A stretch of 64,000 nucleotides of DNA from Deferribacteraceae bacterium V6Fe1 (GTDB lineage: Bacteria > Chrysiogenota > Deferribacteres > Deferribacterales > Deferrivibrionaceae): NCBI GenBank assembly GCA_022813675.1, contig CP063375.1:942001-1006000 (forward strand). The letters run 5' to 3'. The number at the start of each line of letters is the position of its first letter. Position 1 is the stretch's first letter. Shown piece by piece: positions 60,974-64,000 of the stretch. The translations under genes and the position numbers were made by a program. The notes beneath the pieces are model-generated. The model ran no database searches, had not been told where the DNA came from, and worked only from the letters and a program-made list of their open reading frames with translations.

Positions 60974-62368
60974 ATGAAGGTAGAGAGCACTGTTTTGAAA
61001 GGTGTATTAATAATAGAAACTGACTGTTTTGGAGATAATCGTGGCTGGTTTACCGAAAGCTATAATAAAGAGAGATTTGCAAAATATGGTTTGGATACAG
61101 ATTTTGTGCAAGATAATCATTCTTATTCTACCCAAAAAGGTGTGTTGAGAGGTATTCATTTTCAAAATAATCCTAAAGCTCAATCAAAGCTTGTCAGGTG
61201 TACTAAGGGGAAGATTCTTGATGTAGTTGTGGACTTGAGGAAAGGGTCAGATACTTACAAAAAATGGATTGCTGTAGAACTGAGTGAGCAAAATAGAAAG
61301 CAGATTTTTATACCAAAAGGCTATGGACATGGCTTTGTAACTCTTACGGATAATGTTGAATTACAATATAAGGTAGATGAGTATTATTCTAAAGAGTGTG
61401 ATAGAAGTATAAAATATAATGATCCCGAATTAGGGATTAATTGGGGTGTTGAAAATCCTATTTTATCGGAGAAGGATGGCAATGCACCATATCTTAAAGA
61501 TAGCGATTGCAATTTTAGTATTAAAGTTCTTGTTACGGGCGTCAATGGGCAGCTTGGTTATGATGTGGTACTAAGATTAAAAGAATTGGGGATAGATGTA
61601 ATTGGCGTAGATGTGAATGATTTTGATATTACTGATGAGATTCAAACTGTCCAAAATATTTTAACAATAAAACCTGATGTAGTGGTGCATTGTGCCGCTT
61701 ATACTGCTGTGGATAAAGCTGAGGAAGAGAGAAATAAATGCTATTCTGTAAATACTGTTGGTACTAGAAATATTGCATTAGCATGTAAAGAGATTGATGC
61801 AAAGATGGTCTATATCTCTACAGATTATGTTTTTGATGGCAAAGGGGTGGAGGCTTTTGATGAAAATCATGATACATGTCCGATTAATTATTATGGCTTT
61901 ACCAAAGCAGAAGGGGAGAAGATTGTTGATGAGATACTTAATAAATATTTTATAGTAAGAACATCTTGGGTATTTGGGATTAACGGAAACAATTTTATAA
62001 AAACGATGTTAAAGCTATCAGAGACTAAAGATACATTAAAAGTAGTAAATGACCAATATGGCTCACCTACTTATACAAAAGATCTTGCGGAGCTAATTTG
62101 CGATATGATTCAGACTAATAAGTATGGTGTGTATCATGGAACAAATGAAGGTTATTGTAGTTGGTATGAGCTTGCAGTAGAGATATTCAAGATTTCAGGG
62201 AAAGATGTTAATGTAATTCCTGTACCTTCTGAAGAGTACCCCACTAAGGCGGTAAGACCAAAAAATTCTCGTCTATCAAAAGGGAATCTTGATGCTAATA
62301 ATTTTAAAAGATTGCCTGATTGGAAAGAAGCTGTTAAAAGGTATATAGATTCTTTAAGTGAAGTTTAA
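60974..62368 (+). CDS. rmlCD: bifunctional dTDP-sugar epimerase / dTDP-4-dehydrorhamnose reductase (RmlC-RmlD fusion)
   Basis: One chain of 464 residues joins the last two steps to dTDP-L-rhamnose. RmlC (about 1-180): FGDNRGWFTESYNKERF, DNHSYSTQKGVLRGIHFQ with the catalytic His, RCTKGKILDVVVDLRKGSDTY. RmlD (about 185-464): KVLVTGVNGQLGYDVVLRL, DVVVHCAAYTAVDKAEEE, YISTDYVFDG, PINYYGFTKAEGE, VRTSWVFG. The linker is only a few residues. I use the ATG at 60974 after GGAG; a TTG lies 12 bases upstream. Confidence 0.95.
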   Translation: MKVESTVLKGVLIIETDCFGDNRGWFTESYNKERFAKYGLDTDFVQDNHSYSTQKGVLRGIHFQNNPKAQSKLVRCTKGKILDVVVDLRKGSDTYKKWIAVELSEQNRKQIFIPKGYGHGFVTLTDNVELQYKVDEYYSKECDRSIKYNDPELGINWGVENPILSEKDGNAPYLKDSDCNFSIKVLVTGVNGQLGYDVVLRLKELGIDVIGVDVNDFDITDEIQTVQNILTIKPDVVVHCAAYTAVDKAEEERNKCYSVNTVGTRNIALACKEIDAKMVYISTDYVFDGKGVEAFDENHDTCPINYYGFTKAEGEKIVDEILNKYFIVRTSWVFGINGNNFIKTMLKLSETKDTLKVVNDQYGSPTYTKDLAELICDMIQTNKYGVYHGTNEGYCSWYELAVEIFKISGKDVNVIPVPSEEYPTKAVRPKNSRLSKGNLDANNFKRLPDWKEAVKRYIDSLSEV

Positions 62369-62466
62369 GCATAGTAATTTTTTATTATGAGAGGATCTCT
62401 TTTGTTGCTTCAAACGCATAATTTAAAACAAAAGTGATAATATGTTTATCTTAAAAAGGAGGTATT

Positions 62467-63591
62467 GTGAGCTACAATAATTACAATATATTAGTTACTG
62501 GTGGAGCAGGTTTTATTGGATCAAATTTTATTAGGTACCTTTTTGAAAAAGTAAACTTTGATGGAATAATTGTAAATTTTGATCTTCTGACATATGCCGG
62601 TAATTTAAAAAATCTTGAAGATATTTCCGAAAAATATAGCGGGAAAAATTATTTTTTCGAGCATGGAGATATCTGTGATAAAAAAAGAGTAGGAGAAATA
62701 TTTGATAAGTATGATATAAATATGGTGGTACATTTTGCTGCCGAAAGTCATGTGGACCGTTCTATACTGGGACCTGAAGAGTTTGTAAGGACAAATGTTC
62801 AAGGTACATTTACTCTTTTAGAAGCTGCACGCACATACTGGCTAAATAACAATGGCAAATCAGACAAAGCAAAGCTAACATTCAACATTCATAATTCTTC
62901 ATTAACAAAACGTTTTCATCATATTAGTACAGATGAAGTGTATGGTTCTCTTGGCGATATGGGCTATTTCTACGAAACGACGCCATATGACCCAAGGAGC
63001 CCTTATTCTGCTTCAAAAGCGGCATCGGATCATTTAGTAAGAGCTTATTACCATACTTATAATCTTCCGGTTACTATTTCCAACTGTTCAAATAATTATG
63101 GTCCTTACCATTTTCCTGAAAAATTGATTCCTCTTATGATATTGAATATGTTGGATGAAAAACCTTTGCCTGTATATGGTGATGGTAAAAACATTAGAGA
63201 TTGGTTATATGTTGAAGACCATTGTAGTGCTGTGTGGAAGATTTTGACAGAAGGTGAGGTTGGAGAGACATATAATATAGGAGGGGAAAATGAGTGGGAG
63301 AATATCAAGCTTGTAAATCGGTTATGTGAGATTGTTGCAAACAAAATGGGTAAGGATAAAGATTATTATAAAAAGCTTATTACTTTTGTAAAAGACAGAC
63401 CAGGACATGATAGAAGATATGCAATAAATTGTGATAAAATTAAGAATAAGTTAGGATGGAAACAAAGTGTAGATTTTGAAAAAGGGCTTGAAAAAACTGT
63501 GAATTGGTATCTAAACAATAAAGAATGGGTAGAGACCGTAAAGTCTGGCGAATATAAAAAATGGGTAGAGATGAATTATGATAAAAGATAA
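62467..63591 (+). CDS. rmlB: dTDP-glucose 4,6-dehydratase
   Basis: Second enzyme of the rhamnose pathway. ILVTGGAGFIGSNFIRYL, HFAAESHVDRSILGPEEFVRTNVQGTFTLLEA, FHHISTDEVYGSLG, YDPRSPYSASKAASDHLVRAYYHTYNLPVTISNCSNNYGPYHFPEKLIPLMI. GTG start with AAGGAGG upstream. At 374 residues it is about 20 longer than usual because of a heptamer-coded insert (AKLTFNIHNSSLTK) just before the conserved RFHHISTDEVYG. It ends the rhamnose module. Confidence 0.96.
   Translation: MSYNNYNILVTGGAGFIGSNFIRYLFEKVNFDGIIVNFDLLTYAGNLKNLEDISEKYSGKNYFFEHGDICDKKRVGEIFDKYDINMVVHFAAESHVDRSILGPEEFVRTNVQGTFTLLEAARTYWLNNNGKSDKAKLTFNIHNSSLTKRFHHISTDEVYGSLGDMGYFYETTPYDPRSPYSASKAASDHLVRAYYHTYNLPVTISNCSNNYGPYHFPEKLIPLMILNMLDEKPLPVYGDGKNIRDWLYVEDHCSAVWKILTEGEVGETYNIGGENEWENIKLVNRLCEIVANKMGKDKDYYKKLITFVKDRPGHDRRYAINCDKIKNKLGWKQSVDFEKGLEKTVNWYLNNKEWVETVKSGEYKKWVEMNYDKR
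62871..62915 (+). repeat. in-frame heptamer insertion in rmlB
   Basis: CTAACATT, CAACATT, CATAATT, CTTCATT units coding LTFNIHNSSLTK immediately before RFHHISTDEVYG. Confidence 0.65.
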
Positions 63592-63620
63592 ACGTTCAAT
63601 GTTCCATGTTCAACGTTATA
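63592..63620 (+). repeat. left heptamer flank of the four-helix gene at 63.6 kb
   Basis: CGTTCAA, TGTTCCA, TGTTCAA, CGTTATA. The inverse (ACGTTGAACT) begins after the gene at 63990 and runs off the window edge. Confidence 0.75.
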
Positions 63621-63632
63621 TGATGAAAGTGT

Positions 63633-63996
63633 ATGAGGATTGAAAGGTTTGAAGATATTGATGCATGGAAAGAAAGAAGGGAGCTTGTGAAAGTAATTTA
63701 CGAGTGTTTCAAAGATAATAAAGATTATAATTTTAAGGATCAAATTCAAAGAGCGGCTATTTCTATAATGTCAAATATTGCAGAAGGTTTTGATAGAGGT
63801 TCTAATAAAGAATTTATTCAATTTTTTGTGATTGCTCGAGCTTCAGCTTCTGAAGTGAGAAGTTTATGTTATGCAGCATTAGATAACGAATATGTATCTG
63901 AACAAATGTCTGAAGAAATAAAGAAAAATTTTTAAAAATAAATAGCCTAATAAATACCTTTGTTCGTTACATAAAAAGCTCTAGCAGACAACGTTG
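63633..63996 (+). pseudogene. four-helix bundle gene (S23/IVS type), copy E, frameshifted near the end
   Basis: Near-identical to copy A at 40.6 kb over about 330 bases, with scattered point changes. The frame stops at 63935 after EEIKKNF; reading one base over gives LKINSLINTFVRYIKSSSRQR, the normal C-terminus. A small deletion in an A/T run is the cause. It could still yield a shortened four-helix protein. Heptamers flank it as for copy A, and the direct orientation of the two copies brackets 23 kb of the cluster. Confidence 0.85.
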
Positions 63997-64000
63997 AACT

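Noticed and set aside
62390-62404. Terminator between rmlCD and rmlB
   Set aside because: AGAG/CTCT is only a four-pair stem before a short T-run; likely chance in AT-rich DNA.

Overview
The window is AT-rich DNA from a Gram-negative bacterium with lipopolysaccharide: Kdo transferase, LpxL-type acyltransferase, heptose phosphatase and an O-antigen cluster are all present. TAXI-type TRAP uptake, a membrane energy-converting complex, SulP transport, PilT and a LarE/HypF background suggest an anaerobe. The gene mix resembles Deferribacterota. That placement comes from gene content and memory, not from alignment.

Chromosomal core (1-32.4 kb). TrkA and TrkH (potassium uptake) are followed by a tightly overlapping hypF and then a two-gene TAXI TRAP transporter. 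On the minus strand lie an NFACT/RqcH protein, pilT, a PilB-like protein without an ATPase core, and a TPR protein. coaE stands alone on the plus strand. A minus-strand run from 21.8 to 13.8 kb (DegT aminotransferase, DUF374, waaA, lpxL-like, gmhB, mnmA, larE, htpG) has a clear sigma-70 promoter at one end and a hairpin terminator at the other. Next come a small STAS-like protein and a six-gene Hyf/Ehr operon (29.7-22.5 kb). Its 'hydrogenase large subunit' has lost every nickel-binding cysteine, so it is probably a redox-driven ion pump rather than a hydrogenase. A SulP transporter and a Gly/Met/Tyr-rich exported protein behind a good sigma-54 promoter complete this part.

Boundary (32.5-41 kb). 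This stretch holds two related IS4-type elements, one with a clean 9-bp target duplication and the other splitting an AAA-ATPase/PD-(D/E)XK gene. It also has tRNA-Arg(CCU), the start of the sugar cluster, an rmlA remnant, a ComEA-like protein and a YefM-YoeB toxin-antitoxin pair.

Polysaccharide cluster (34.3-63.6 kb). The genes cover UDP-HexNAc dehydrogenase, GDP-mannose to GDP-fucose (manC, gmm, gmd, fcl), CDP-tyvelose (rfbF, rfbG, paratose synthase, rfbH, tyv), flippase, glycosyltransferases, a Wzy-like polymerase and dTDP-rhamnose (rmlA, an rmlC-rmlD fusion, rmlB). Recombination scars (truncated wzx, truncated rmlA, a disrupted phosphoribosyltransferase) show modular exchange.

The most unusual signal is a dispersed family of degenerate 7-bp tandem repeats. 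They flank small four-helix-bundle (S23/IVS-type) genes in inverted orientation. They also occur inside at least six sugar enzymes as in-frame peptide insertions. A fifth four-helix gene is interrupted by a 304-bp GIY-YIG element with perfect 12-bp terminal inverted repeats. Together these look like a repeat and mini-element ecology specific to the surface-polysaccharide island.
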